Source: CAYZJV01 sp964616275 (GTDB taxonomy: Bacteria; Spirochaetota; Spirochaetia; Sphaerochaetales; Sphaerochaetaceae). Taken from it: a stretch of DNA of 10,716 nucleotides. The stretch is taken from NCBI GenBank assembly GCA_964616275.1, contig CAZTUL010000069.1, forward strand, positions 1-10,716. Reading direction: 5' to 3'. Of the stretch, positions 1 through 5,820 are shown in pieces. The stretch's first letter is position 1, and each line of letters opens with the position of its first letter. A model generated the notes under the pieces. The model made no database searches, was not told the origin of the DNA, and saw nothing but the letters and a program-made list of their open reading frames with translations. The position numbers and the translations under genes were made by a program.

Positions 1-86
1 TCTGTATCGGTATTACACCCGATTATCAACAAGAGCATTGCAGCTAGTAGTGTTGAAATTATGTAAAATGAAACATGCTTTTTCAT
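1..86 (-). CDS. Lipoprotein, N-terminal fragment (gene runs off the window)
   Basis: Only the first 28 codons are inside the window. They begin MKKHVSFYIISTLLAAM and reach a lipobox-like LIIGC, so the product should be cut before that Cys (about residue 24), lipidated there and anchored to a membrane. The start ATG at 84-86 has AGGAG six bases upstream (93-97). That site overlaps the stop codon of the preceding outer-membrane-type gene, so the two genes should be co-transcribed and translationally coupled. The mature part is outside the window and its function cannot be given. The signal peptide and lipobox are read directly; a partnership with the upstream barrel protein is inferred from the coupling only. 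Confidence 0.75.
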   Translation of the reverse strand, partial: MKKHVSFYIISTLLAAMLLLIIGCNTDT

Positions 87-90
87 AGAA

Positions 91-98
91 CTCTCCTA
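91..98 (-). promoter_or_regulatory. Ribosome binding site overlapping a stop codon
   Basis: On the minus strand AGGAG (93-97) shares two bases with the TAG stop (96-98) of the upstream gene and lies six bases before the lipoprotein ATG. This arrangement usually means that ribosomes finishing the first gene help start the second. Confidence 0.7.
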
Positions 99-725
99 GT
101 TGCTTCTATACGACACAGACAACGTTATAGGCATAAAGCCAGCTAGCGTTGTATCCATATAATTTCCATATCCCTGCCAATAAATCTCGGGAATAAGCTG
201 TAAACCTGCACTCAGGGTAATTCCCCAATCTTCTCGGAAATACCAGCTGAATCCAGCCTCAGCGGAGGCATATAAACTCAGAAAACTGGTATCTACAAGG
301 GAATTGTACGAATTATAGGCAAAACCAAGACCAATACTCAGCGGCACTTCAAAAGTCCCTTGAATTGGAATGTAGGTAAGCTTTGCCTGAAACGGAACCG
401 AAGTAAATAAATCCTCTCCAATATCGGAGGAAAAAATGTATCCCAGTTCTCCACCAAGAGCCAACGTACTAGAAAGAAATCCCTGATACCTGATTGAACC
501 GTAACCGCCAACATACATACGCATATCTTCCGGGAAACTCACTAGCGGCTCCGGTTGATTTGGCTGATATAAAAATGTAGGAATAATTGGACCAAGTCTA
601 AAGGTGAACATCTGACTTCCCATACCGTATTGCCGAATTGGCGATGAGGTTTCATCCTGAGCCAAAAGCATACTTGGGAACATAATACATAGGAGCAATA
701 CAATCAGAATTTTCTTCATTACCAT
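96..725 (-). CDS. Predicted outer-membrane beta-barrel protein, family not recognised
   Basis: A 209-residue protein. It has a Sec signal peptide near its N-terminus (MKKILIVLLLCIMFPSMLLA then QDE), followed by about 185 residues of alternating hydrophobic and polar strands rich in Gly, Tyr, Phe and Ser. Strand-like pieces include LALGGELGYIFSS, LSIGLGFAYNSY, AEAGFSWYF and ITLSVSYRSN. This suggests a small outer-membrane barrel, perhaps of eight strands. The frame is open back to an ATG at 764, but the ATG at 725 is preferred: it has AGGAG five bases upstream (731-735), while the 764 ATG lies inside a good -10 box. An alternative start is the ATG at 719, two codons later. It is the first gene of a minus-strand unit with the lipoprotein at 1-86. 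The barrel class is an inference from composition; the exact role is unknown. Confidence 0.7.
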   Translation of the reverse strand: MVMKKILIVLLLCIMFPSMLLAQDETSSPIRQYGMGSQMFTFRLGPIIPTFLYQPNQPEPLVSFPEDMRMYVGGYGSIRYQGFLSSTLALGGELGYIFSSDIGEDLFTSVPFQAKLTYIPIQGTFEVPLSIGLGFAYNSYNSLVDTSFLSLYASAEAGFSWYFREDWGITLSAGLQLIPEIYWQGYGNYMDTTLAGFMPITLSVSYRSN

Positions 726-759
726 TTTATCTCCTAGACAATTTTCTAAAATATACCCA

Positions 760-788
760 ATCATATCCTATCGTTACACTTTTGAAAA
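760..788 (-). promoter_or_regulatory. Sigma-70-type promoter of the outer-membrane protein gene
   Basis: On the minus strand TTTTCA (783-788) is followed after exactly 17 bases by TATGAT (760-765). Transcription would start near 752-754, about 28 bases before the ATG at 725. This position also rules out the upstream ATG at 764 as a start. Confidence 0.5.
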
Positions 789-836
789 CCATTGACAGGG
801 GGATATCCTAGAGCAGTACACACTATTGCATATATT

Positions 837-845
837 TGGTATAAA
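837..845 (+). promoter_or_regulatory. Possible extended -10 promoter for folD-miaB-sir2
   Basis: TGG directly followed by TATAAA (840-845) fits an extended -10 element (TGn next to the hexamer), about 48 bases before the folD ATG. No good -35 hexamer lies 16-18 bases upstream. A TTGACA at 792-797 is perfect as a hexamer but pairs only with a weak TACACA (817-822) at 19 bases. Either could be used. Confidence 0.35.
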
Positions 846-892
846 CAAAGAGAAGAACGATAAACCGATTTCTACATAATTCAGGAGTGTCC

Positions 893-1762
893 ATGGTAAT
901 CTTATCTGGAAAAGAAGTATCAGCTCAAGTGAAATCCGAAGTACAAGCATCGTGCCGGGAGTTTGTATCTCGCACAGGAAGAACTCCGTGTCTTGCCGTA
1001 GTTCTTGTAGGAGATGATGCTGCCAGTGCAACATATGTAGCTAGTAAGGGTAGAGCTTGTGAAGAAGTGGGATTTACTCATCAAGATCACATGCTTCCTG
1101 ACGATACTAGTGAAACAGCTCTTCTCTCACTTATTAAAACACTCAATGAAGATGATCATATTGATGGTATCCTTGTTCAGCTCCCGTTGCCGAAACACAT
1201 CTCAGAAAAGAATATCATTCAAACAATACGAAATGATAAAGATGTGGATGGATTACACCCTACGAATATGGGGAATTTACTCGCAGGGGAGGCCTCATTT
1301 GTTGCATGTACTCCTGCCGGTATTATGCGTATTCTTGATTACTATGCGATTGATACTGAAGGTAAAGAGGTCGTGATCATTGGACGGAGTAATATTGTAG
1401 GAAAACCGATGGCTGCGTTACTCATGCAAAAAGGACGAGATGCCACTGTGACACTCTGCCATAGCAAAACAAAGAATATTGCTCTACATACAAAACGAGC
1501 AGACATTCTTATTGCTGCTTTAGGGAAAGCTCAAGTGATTACTGAAGATATGATTAAACCTGGAGCTGTAGTAATTGATGTTGGGATTAATCGAGTAGAG
1601 GATAGCTCTAAAAAACGGGGATATAGGCTCGTTGGAGATGTTGATTATCCTCATATTGCTCCCCACTGTTCGGCAATTACTCCTGTCCCTGGTGGTGTTG
1701 GGCCCATGACAATTGCGATGCTCATGGAAAACACTCTTAAAGCGGCTGAATTGCATCATTGA
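893..1762 (+). CDS. folD: Bifunctional methylenetetrahydrofolate dehydrogenase / methenyltetrahydrofolate cyclohydrolase
   Basis: FolD interconverts 5,10-methylene-, 5,10-methenyl- and 10-formyl-tetrahydrofolate in the cytoplasm using NADP(H), and so feeds purine and formyl-Met synthesis. The 289-residue product has the normal length. Hallmarks in order are VGDDAASATYVASK with the Tyr48 and Lys52 expected in catalysis, DGILVQLPLP, KDVDGLHPTNMG, TPAGIMRIL, the nucleotide-binding loop VVIIGRSNIVGKPMA, CHSKT, GAVVIDVGIN and the C-terminal PVPGGVGPMT. An in-frame GTG at 887 exists, but its bases are part of the AGGAG (883-887), which sits five bases before the ATG at 893; that ATG is chosen. It is the first gene of a plus-strand run with miaB (16 bases later) and sir2. 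No missing residues or frameshifts are seen. Confidence 0.97.
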   Translation: MVILSGKEVSAQVKSEVQASCREFVSRTGRTPCLAVVLVGDDAASATYVASKGRACEEVGFTHQDHMLPDDTSETALLSLIKTLNEDDHIDGILVQLPLPKHISEKNIIQTIRNDKDVDGLHPTNMGNLLAGEASFVACTPAGIMRILDYYAIDTEGKEVVIIGRSNIVGKPMAALLMQKGRDATVTLCHSKTKNIALHTKRADILIAALGKAQVITEDMIKPGAVVIDVGINRVEDSSKKRGYRLVGDVDYPHIAPHCSAITPVPGGVGPMTIAMLMENTLKAAELHH

Positions 1763-1778
1763 AGGAGTTACGTATCAC

Positions 1779-3101
1779 ATGAATCATAAAACCACACCTA
1801 AACACACCAGCTACTGGTTAGAAACATATGGCTGTCAGATGAATACGGCAGAATCCAATGCTTTGGAAATCGCACTCCAAGCTGCTGGAATGAAACCTGC
1901 AGCAAGTGCTGAAGAAGCCGATTGTGCAATTTTAAATACCTGTAGTGTACGAAAAACAGCAGAAAATAGAATTTGGGGAAGAATTGGTTTTTTTCAGCAT
2001 CTAAAGCAATCAAGACCGCTTACTTTGGTCGTAACCGGATGTATGGCAGAGCGGCTCGGGGATGAGTTTTTACAAGATGCTCCTGCTGTTGACCATGTTA
2101 TGGGTACGAACGATAAGCAACGTATTGCTGCATTACTTTCGGGAGGAAGTGATGATCGTGAAATTGCGTATACCTTTACTGAAAGCTATTATAAAGAGGG
2201 TGATGTAAAATCTTATATCCCAATTATGAACGGATGCAATAATTTCTGTGCTTACTGCATAGTTCCCTATGTTCGAGGGAGAGAAGTATCACGAGATCCA
2301 CAATCTATTTATGATGAAGTGGCAAGACTTGAAGATGCAGGAGTGAAAGAAATCACTCTTCTCGGACAAAATGTAAATTCTTATGATTATATGGAGCAGG
2401 GCAAGCGAATTCGATATCCTGACCTATTGGAAGAAATTGCACATCGCGTTTCATCTATTCGATGGATTAGATTCGATAGTCCGCATCCTAAGGATTTTTC
2501 ACAAGAGCTTATTGATGTAATCGCTCAGTATCCTACGATAGCAAAACATCTCCATGTGCCTATGCAAAGTGGATCGAATCACATTCTCTCGCTTATGAAT
2601 AGACGGTATACACGGGAACGATTCTTAGAACTCATTTCATGTTTGCGAACGAAAATACCGGGAATTACCTTTACCACTGACGTTATGGTGGGGTTCCCCG
2701 GTGAAACAGAGCAGGATTTTGCTGATACACTCTCAATCATGAAAGAAATACAATTTTTAGAAGCCTTTATGTACTATTTCAATCCTAGAGAGGGTACAAA
2801 GGCCGTTTCAATGCCAGATCAAATTCCTCCTGAATTACGAATGGCTCGATTACAGGAACTGATTAGTATGCAGCGATCAATATCACATGAACAAAAACTA
2901 CAGAGATGTACGGGTACTACAACTGTCCTTGTTGAACAGATATCCAAAAAAAACAAGGAAGCGTATCTTGGTCGTAACGAGCATGATGAAATGGTTGTAT
3001 TCAAACCAAATGGTCCTGTTTCTATAGGTGATTTTATTCCTGTAACTTTAGAAACACTCATTGGTAATACATTCTCTGGCTCACCGATTATTGAAAGGTA
3101 A
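1779..3101 (+). CDS. miaB: tRNA-2-methylthio-N6-dimethylallyladenosine synthase (MiaB)
   Basis: A radical-SAM methylthiotransferase that turns i6A37 into ms2i6A37 in tRNAs reading UNN codons, in the cytoplasm. The 440 residues show the full domain order. The N-terminal UPF0004 domain holds three cluster cysteines: Cys19 in ETYGCQMN, Cys55 in LNTCSVR and Cys88 in VTGCMAER. The radical-SAM core has CxxxCxxC at Cys153, Cys157 and Cys160 (GCNNFCAYCIVPYVRGRE). A TRAM domain spans about 372-437. NTCSVRKTAEN and YVRGRE favour MiaB over the relatives RimO and MtaB. The frame stays open upstream into folD, but the ATG at 1779 aligns with the family start. Its AAGGAG (1762-1767) touches the folD stop and lies 11 bases away, which is longer than usual. 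sir2 follows 14 bases after the stop. Confidence 0.96.
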   Translation: MNHKTTPKHTSYWLETYGCQMNTAESNALEIALQAAGMKPAASAEEADCAILNTCSVRKTAENRIWGRIGFFQHLKQSRPLTLVVTGCMAERLGDEFLQDAPAVDHVMGTNDKQRIAALLSGGSDDREIAYTFTESYYKEGDVKSYIPIMNGCNNFCAYCIVPYVRGREVSRDPQSIYDEVARLEDAGVKEITLLGQNVNSYDYMEQGKRIRYPDLLEEIAHRVSSIRWIRFDSPHPKDFSQELIDVIAQYPTIAKHLHVPMQSGSNHILSLMNRRYTRERFLELISCLRTKIPGITFTTDVMVGFPGETEQDFADTLSIMKEIQFLEAFMYYFNPREGTKAVSMPDQIPPELRMARLQELISMQRSISHEQKLQRCTGTTTVLVEQISKKNKEAYLGRNEHDEMVVFKPNGPVSIGDFIPVTLETLIGNTFSGSPIIER

Positions 3102-3115
3102 AAAGGAAGAGTTCC

Positions 3116-3877
3116 GTGGTTTCGTCTCTCATACAACTCATACAATCATCTCAGAAGACAACTGTGTTTACTGGTGCTGGAGTGTCTACCTTAAGTGGAA
3201 TTCGAGATTTCCGTGGTACAGGTGGATTTTATACCTCAGATTGGCATGGAATGAGTGTTGAAGATCTGCTTTCACTTGAGATTTTTCACAGAGATCCATC
3301 ATTGTTTTATGGCTGGGCACGTGAATTTCTCTACCGACTTGATGATTTTTCACCTTCGATTGTACATACCCTGTTATCACATATGGAAAGTCTTGGTTTA
3401 ATTGAGGGAGTATATACACAAAATATTGACATGCTGCATCAGAAGGGTGGGAGCAAGCATGTTTGGGAAATTCATGGTAGTCCTGCATCACACACCTGCA
3501 TGAATTGTGGAGCAAAATATCCCTATAGTGCGGTAGTTTCTCCTGTTATTGCTGGAGAAGTCCCCACCTGTGCTCTCTGCTGTGGAATTCTAAAACCCGA
3601 TATTGTCTTTTATGGAGAGATGCTGCCGAGTACATTGCTCGACAAAGCATATCGCGATATGGCAGCTTCTGATTTAGTGCTCGTTTTAGGAAGCAGTCTT
3701 ACTGTGCAGCCAGCAGCTTCCCTTCCCATGGCTACCTATTACCATGGGGGGAAGATTGTTATAATTAATTCACAGGAAACGCCATTAGATAAGTACGCTA
3801 AAATAAGACTTTTCGACTTGAAAACAGCATGTGAAGAGCTTGAAGATTGGCTCTCAACCTATCAGGTTATTGAGTGA
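3116..3877 (+). CDS. Sir2-family NAD-dependent protein deacylase (sirtuin)
   Basis: Sirtuins remove acyl groups from lysines using NAD+, giving nicotinamide and O-acyl-ADP-ribose. The 253-residue protein carries the NAD-binding TGAGVSTLSGIRDFRG (19-34), TQNIDMLH with Asn103 and Asp105, catalytic His120 in WEIHGSP, a zinc ribbon with Cys128/Cys131 and Cys152/Cys155, LKPDIVFYGE and the GSSLTVQPA loop. The usual GIPDFR has Arg30 in place of Pro; other active-site residues are intact. The start is a GTG at 3116 with GGAAGAG (3105-3111) just upstream. The gene lies 14 bases after miaB, probably in the same transcript. Its 3' end overlaps the oppositely oriented DUF6530-like gene by 16 bases. Family is certain; target proteins and acyl preference cannot be told from sequence. 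Confidence 0.94.
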   Translation: MVSSLIQLIQSSQKTTVFTGAGVSTLSGIRDFRGTGGFYTSDWHGMSVEDLLSLEIFHRDPSLFYGWAREFLYRLDDFSPSIVHTLLSHMESLGLIEGVYTQNIDMLHQKGGSKHVWEIHGSPASHTCMNCGAKYPYSAVVSPVIAGEVPTCALCCGILKPDIVFYGEMLPSTLLDKAYRDMAASDLVLVLGSSLTVQPAASLPMATYYHGGKIVIINSQETPLDKYAKIRLFDLKTACEELEDWLSTYQVIE

Positions 3878-4353
3878 TATCCCATATCTTGTAAAATGCT
3901 TACGAGTGTCTGTAAACGTTCACTGATCAATTCATCGTTTTTCGATAATTCATCTGCAAAAAGTTTTATATCGGTATCAATCAATTCATTATGAGTCGCA
4001 ATATCAACAGACATAGCATCACCTTGTAATCCTATGCGATCAACACGAGGTTGTTCAGGATTATATAATTTCTCATACCGATATGCATCAGCAAAGTACT
4101 GTTTAGACCGAGCTATTAGAATTGCAAGGTCTAAAACACGATGCAATGGAAGCTCTTCAGATTGTCTAGACCATTTTCCTCCGGTATGACGCCAGACTTT
4201 TGCTGAAATCTCCATTGAACCTCTATCATTCCATTGTGCAAGACCGAGAGAAAGACCTTTAGCGTCAGAATTATAAGCCTTACGTCCATCTATCTGCTCG
4301 TAATTTTCAACAACTACCACAGGTTTATGTTTAAGTGTTGTAGGTATGTTCAT
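3862..4353 (-). CDS. DUF6530-like protein of unknown function
   Basis: A 163-residue, soluble-looking protein with no signal peptide or membrane segment. It begins MNIPTTLKHKPVVVVENYEQ. Conspicuous segments are DGRKAYNSDAKGLSLGLAQW, EISAKVWRHTGGKWSRQSEE, LPLHRVLDLAILIARSKQYF and a helical, acidic C-terminus. The pattern resembles the family I know as DUF6530, but this name is from memory and no function is known to me. The frame is open to an ATG at 4404, but the ATG at 4353 is chosen because a strong GGAGG lies six bases upstream. The gene stands alone between an intrinsic terminator (4473-4499) and sir2, whose end it overlaps tail to tail. A long double palindrome just upstream suggests specific regulation. 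Confidence 0.7.
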   Translation of the reverse strand: MNIPTTLKHKPVVVVENYEQIDGRKAYNSDAKGLSLGLAQWNDRGSMEISAKVWRHTGGKWSRQSEELPLHRVLDLAILIARSKQYFADAYRYEKLYNPEQPRVDRIGLQGDAMSVDIATHNELIDTDIKLFADELSKNDELISERLQTLVSILQDMGYHSIT

Positions 4354-4375
4354 TGTATTCCTCCAATACCGTATC

Positions 4376-4404
4376 AATATCTGAATTACTATCACACTTT
4401 GCAA
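4376..4404 (-). promoter_or_regulatory. Weak promoter candidate for the DUF6530-like gene
   Basis: On the minus strand TTGCAA (4399-4404) and GATATT (4376-4381) are 17 bases apart, each matching the sigma-70 consensus at four of six positions. The -35 box would touch the edge of the 4403-4441 palindrome, so a protein bound there could block it. Confidence 0.3.
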
Positions 4405-4441
4405 TATTAGTAAATTACTATATTAGTAATTTACTAATATT
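4403..4441 (-). promoter_or_regulatory. Perfect 18-base inverted repeat made of tandem palindromes, probable operator
   Basis: AATATTAGTAAATTACTA (4403-4420) is repeated exactly in inverted form at 4424-4441, with a three-base centre. Inside it are two 15-base units of the form TTAGTAA-W-TTACTAA, at 4407-4421 (one mismatch at its end) and 4423-4437 (perfect), with centres 16 bases apart. The arms have no poly-U tail and lie about 50-90 bases upstream of the DUF6530-like ATG. This fits a double operator for a dimeric regulator better than a terminator. A further TTAGTAA half-site sits at 4468-4474 and a short TTCTTT/AAAGAA dyad at 4441-4454. The regulator is not known. Confidence 0.6.
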
Positions 4442-4472
4442 TCTTTAGAAAGAAGAACCAAAGTATGTTAGT

Positions 4473-4499
4473 AAAAAAAACCGTGGATAAACCACGGTT
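4473..4499 (-). terminator. Intrinsic terminator of the SPFH / ribbon-helix-helix operon
   Basis: Read on the minus strand, AACCGTGG and CCACGGTT form a perfect 8-base stem (4492-4499 with 4479-4486) around a 5-base loop, followed by a run of eight T (4473-4480), two of which can be counted into the stem end. The stem includes the last bases of the small gene's TAA stop codon. Confidence 0.9.
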
Positions 4500-4677
4500 A
4501 CTGATCCTCTGGAACAAAATTTTTCTTTCTCCGTTTTCGCACTGCATCACTCAACAGGAACTCAATTTGTCCATTTATTGAACGAAAATCATCCTCGGCC
4601 CAATGTGCAAGTTCTTCCCATAATGAGTTTGAAATACGAAGTAGAATCTGTTTTTTCTCTTTATCCTTTTGTTCCAT
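4498..4677 (-). CDS. Small ribbon-helix-helix (Arc-type) DNA-binding protein
   Basis: A 59-residue protein. Its core fits the Arc/MetJ-type ribbon-helix-helix fold: beta strand KKQILLRIS (about 8-16), helix 1 NSLWEELAHWAEDD, then RSINGQIEFLLSDAV as turn and helix 2, and a basic tail RKRRKK. Such proteins dimerise, and the paired strands read the DNA major groove. The ATG at 4677 follows the SPFH stop by 14 bases, with an AGGA seven bases upstream, so the two genes form one operon that ends at the terminator over this gene's stop. It might regulate its own operon or the palindromes at 4403-4441, but nothing in the sequence proves it. No toxin gene is adjacent, so an antitoxin role is not supported. 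Its small size makes it easy to miss. Confidence 0.85.
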   Translation of the reverse strand: MEQKDKEKKQILLRISNSLWEELAHWAEDDFRSINGQIEFLLSDAVRKRRKKNFVPEDQ

Positions 4678-4691
4678 TAAATCATCCTAGC

Positions 4692-5723
4692 CTAGTAAAT
4701 TGATCCACTATTCACAATCGGTTGAGCATCTTTATTACCACAGAGTACTACAAGAAGATTACTAACCATTGCAGCTTTTCTTTCCTCATCAAGATCTACA
4801 ACATTATTCTTACTGAGTTGTTCCAAAGCCATTTCAACCATGCCGACAGCACCTTCAACAATCATTTGTCGAGCTGCGATTATAGCAGTAGCTTGTTGTC
4901 TCTGAAGCATAGCCGCAGCTATCTCAGGGGCATAAGATAGATGCGTAATTCGTGCTTCCAGAATCTCCAACCCAGAAATATCCACCTTCTCTTGAATAGC
5001 GTCTTTTAATCGACTTGCAACCTCAAGACTGCTTCCTCGCAATGATTTCTCTCCTTCATCATCACTTGCATCATACGGATATTCACGAACAATATTTCGC
5101 AATGCAGAGTCACACTGTATGGAAAGATACTCTACGTAGTTATCTACATTGAATACTGCTTTAGCTGTATTCACTACCTTCCATATCACAACAATTCCAA
5201 TGATAATAGGATTACCTAGAGCATCATTCACTTTCTGTTTTTCATTATTCAACGTCATTGCCTTAAGCGATATTTTTTTATTAGGCAGTGAAATATTGAT
5301 AGATGTATACTTGTCTAATCCCTCTTTCTTTTCTTGCATTCCTCCTGTATGACCATCACTCTTAGCAACTGGATTAACTCCACTCACAAAAGGATGCACA
5401 AAATAGAAGCCTTCACCACTGAGGGTTCCATAGTAACGTCCGAAGAGGGTTAGTACGAGTGCTTCATTGGGTTTAAGAATTTTCAGCCCCATATACAATA
5501 TAGGCCCCACAATAAAACCGTAAAGAGCTCCAACTACAATCACAATCACACGTAATGCCATTGCCCATGAATCAGCTATTGGTGTTACTCCAATGATAAA
5601 CAATGCGATTGTAATAAGTATGAGGAGACTATTGAGTAAGAGAAACATCATTCCATTGAGACTCTTTGCTGGTCTTTCTTCCAATTGGAATCTTTTTTCA
5701 TCTGCTTGTATGGAATTTTCCAT
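4692..5723 (-). CDS. SPFH/band-7 domain membrane protein
   Basis: A 343-residue protein with a short charged N-terminus, two close membrane segments (about 25-46 and 56-78) and then a SPFH/band-7 domain (about 80-300). That domain is recognised from LKPNEALVLTLFGRYYGTL, GFYFVHPF, the long strand region around IIIGIVVIWKV and the helix EILEARITHLSYAPEIAAAM. The C-terminal part is helical (RQQATAIIAARQ, GMVEMALEQL). Band-7 proteins are membrane scaffolds that form oligomeric microdomains and sometimes control proteases; the specific role here is unknown. The ATG at 5723 has GGAGG six bases upstream; a TTG two codons earlier lies too close to that site. It is the first gene of an operon with the 59-residue DNA-binding protein and has a clear promoter. 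Confidence 0.9.
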   Translation of the reverse strand: MENSIQADEKRFQLEERPAKSLNGMMFLLLNSLLILITIALFIIGVTPIADSWAMALRVIVIVVGALYGFIVGPILYMGLKILKPNEALVLTLFGRYYGTLSGEGFYFVHPFVSGVNPVAKSDGHTGGMQEKKEGLDKYTSINISLPNKKISLKAMTLNNEKQKVNDALGNPIIIGIVVIWKVVNTAKAVFNVDNYVEYLSIQCDSALRNIVREYPYDASDDEGEKSLRGSSLEVASRLKDAIQEKVDISGLEILEARITHLSYAPEIAAAMLQRQQATAIIAARQMIVEGAVGMVEMALEQLSKNNVVDLDEERKAAMVSNLLVVLCGNKDAQPIVNSGSIY

Positions 5724-5759
5724 TGACAACCTCCAAAATATCTATATGATATCAATGTG

Positions 5760-5788
5760 ATATTATTATGAATGTTCATAGAAGTCAA
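5760..5788 (-). promoter_or_regulatory. Strong sigma-70-type promoter of the SPFH operon
   Basis: On the minus strand TTGACT (5783-5788) and TAATAT (5760-5765) are exactly 17 bases apart, five and four of six positions matching consensus. Transcription would start near 5753, about 30 bases before the ATG. The spacer holds a small dyad, TATGAA and TTCATA (5767-5780), that a regulator could use. Confidence 0.65.
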
Positions 5789-5820
5789 CTAGATAAAAAT
5801 ATTAGCGTGTATGAGGTTGT

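Noticed and set aside
774..1034. Minus-strand open frame of 86 codons over the folD promoter and start
   Set aside because: It lacks a ribosome binding site, runs antisense to the conserved folD N-terminus and has no recognisable protein features.
1059..1376. Plus-strand open frame of 105 codons inside folD
   Set aside because: It is a shifted reading of the folD coding region, whose own frame carries all family motifs.
4403..4441. Palindrome as an intrinsic terminator
   Set aside because: The stem is nearly all A and T, no T run follows it, and the operon upstream already has a strong terminator at 4473-4499.
4403..4454. Repeats as a CRISPR array or the ends of an insertion sequence
   Set aside because: There are no regular spacers, no transposase and no target-site duplication; the repeats are overlapping palindromes in a promoter region.
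4498..4677. Small ribbon-helix-helix protein as an antitoxin
   Set aside because: No toxin-like gene is next to it; its partner in the operon is a SPFH membrane protein.
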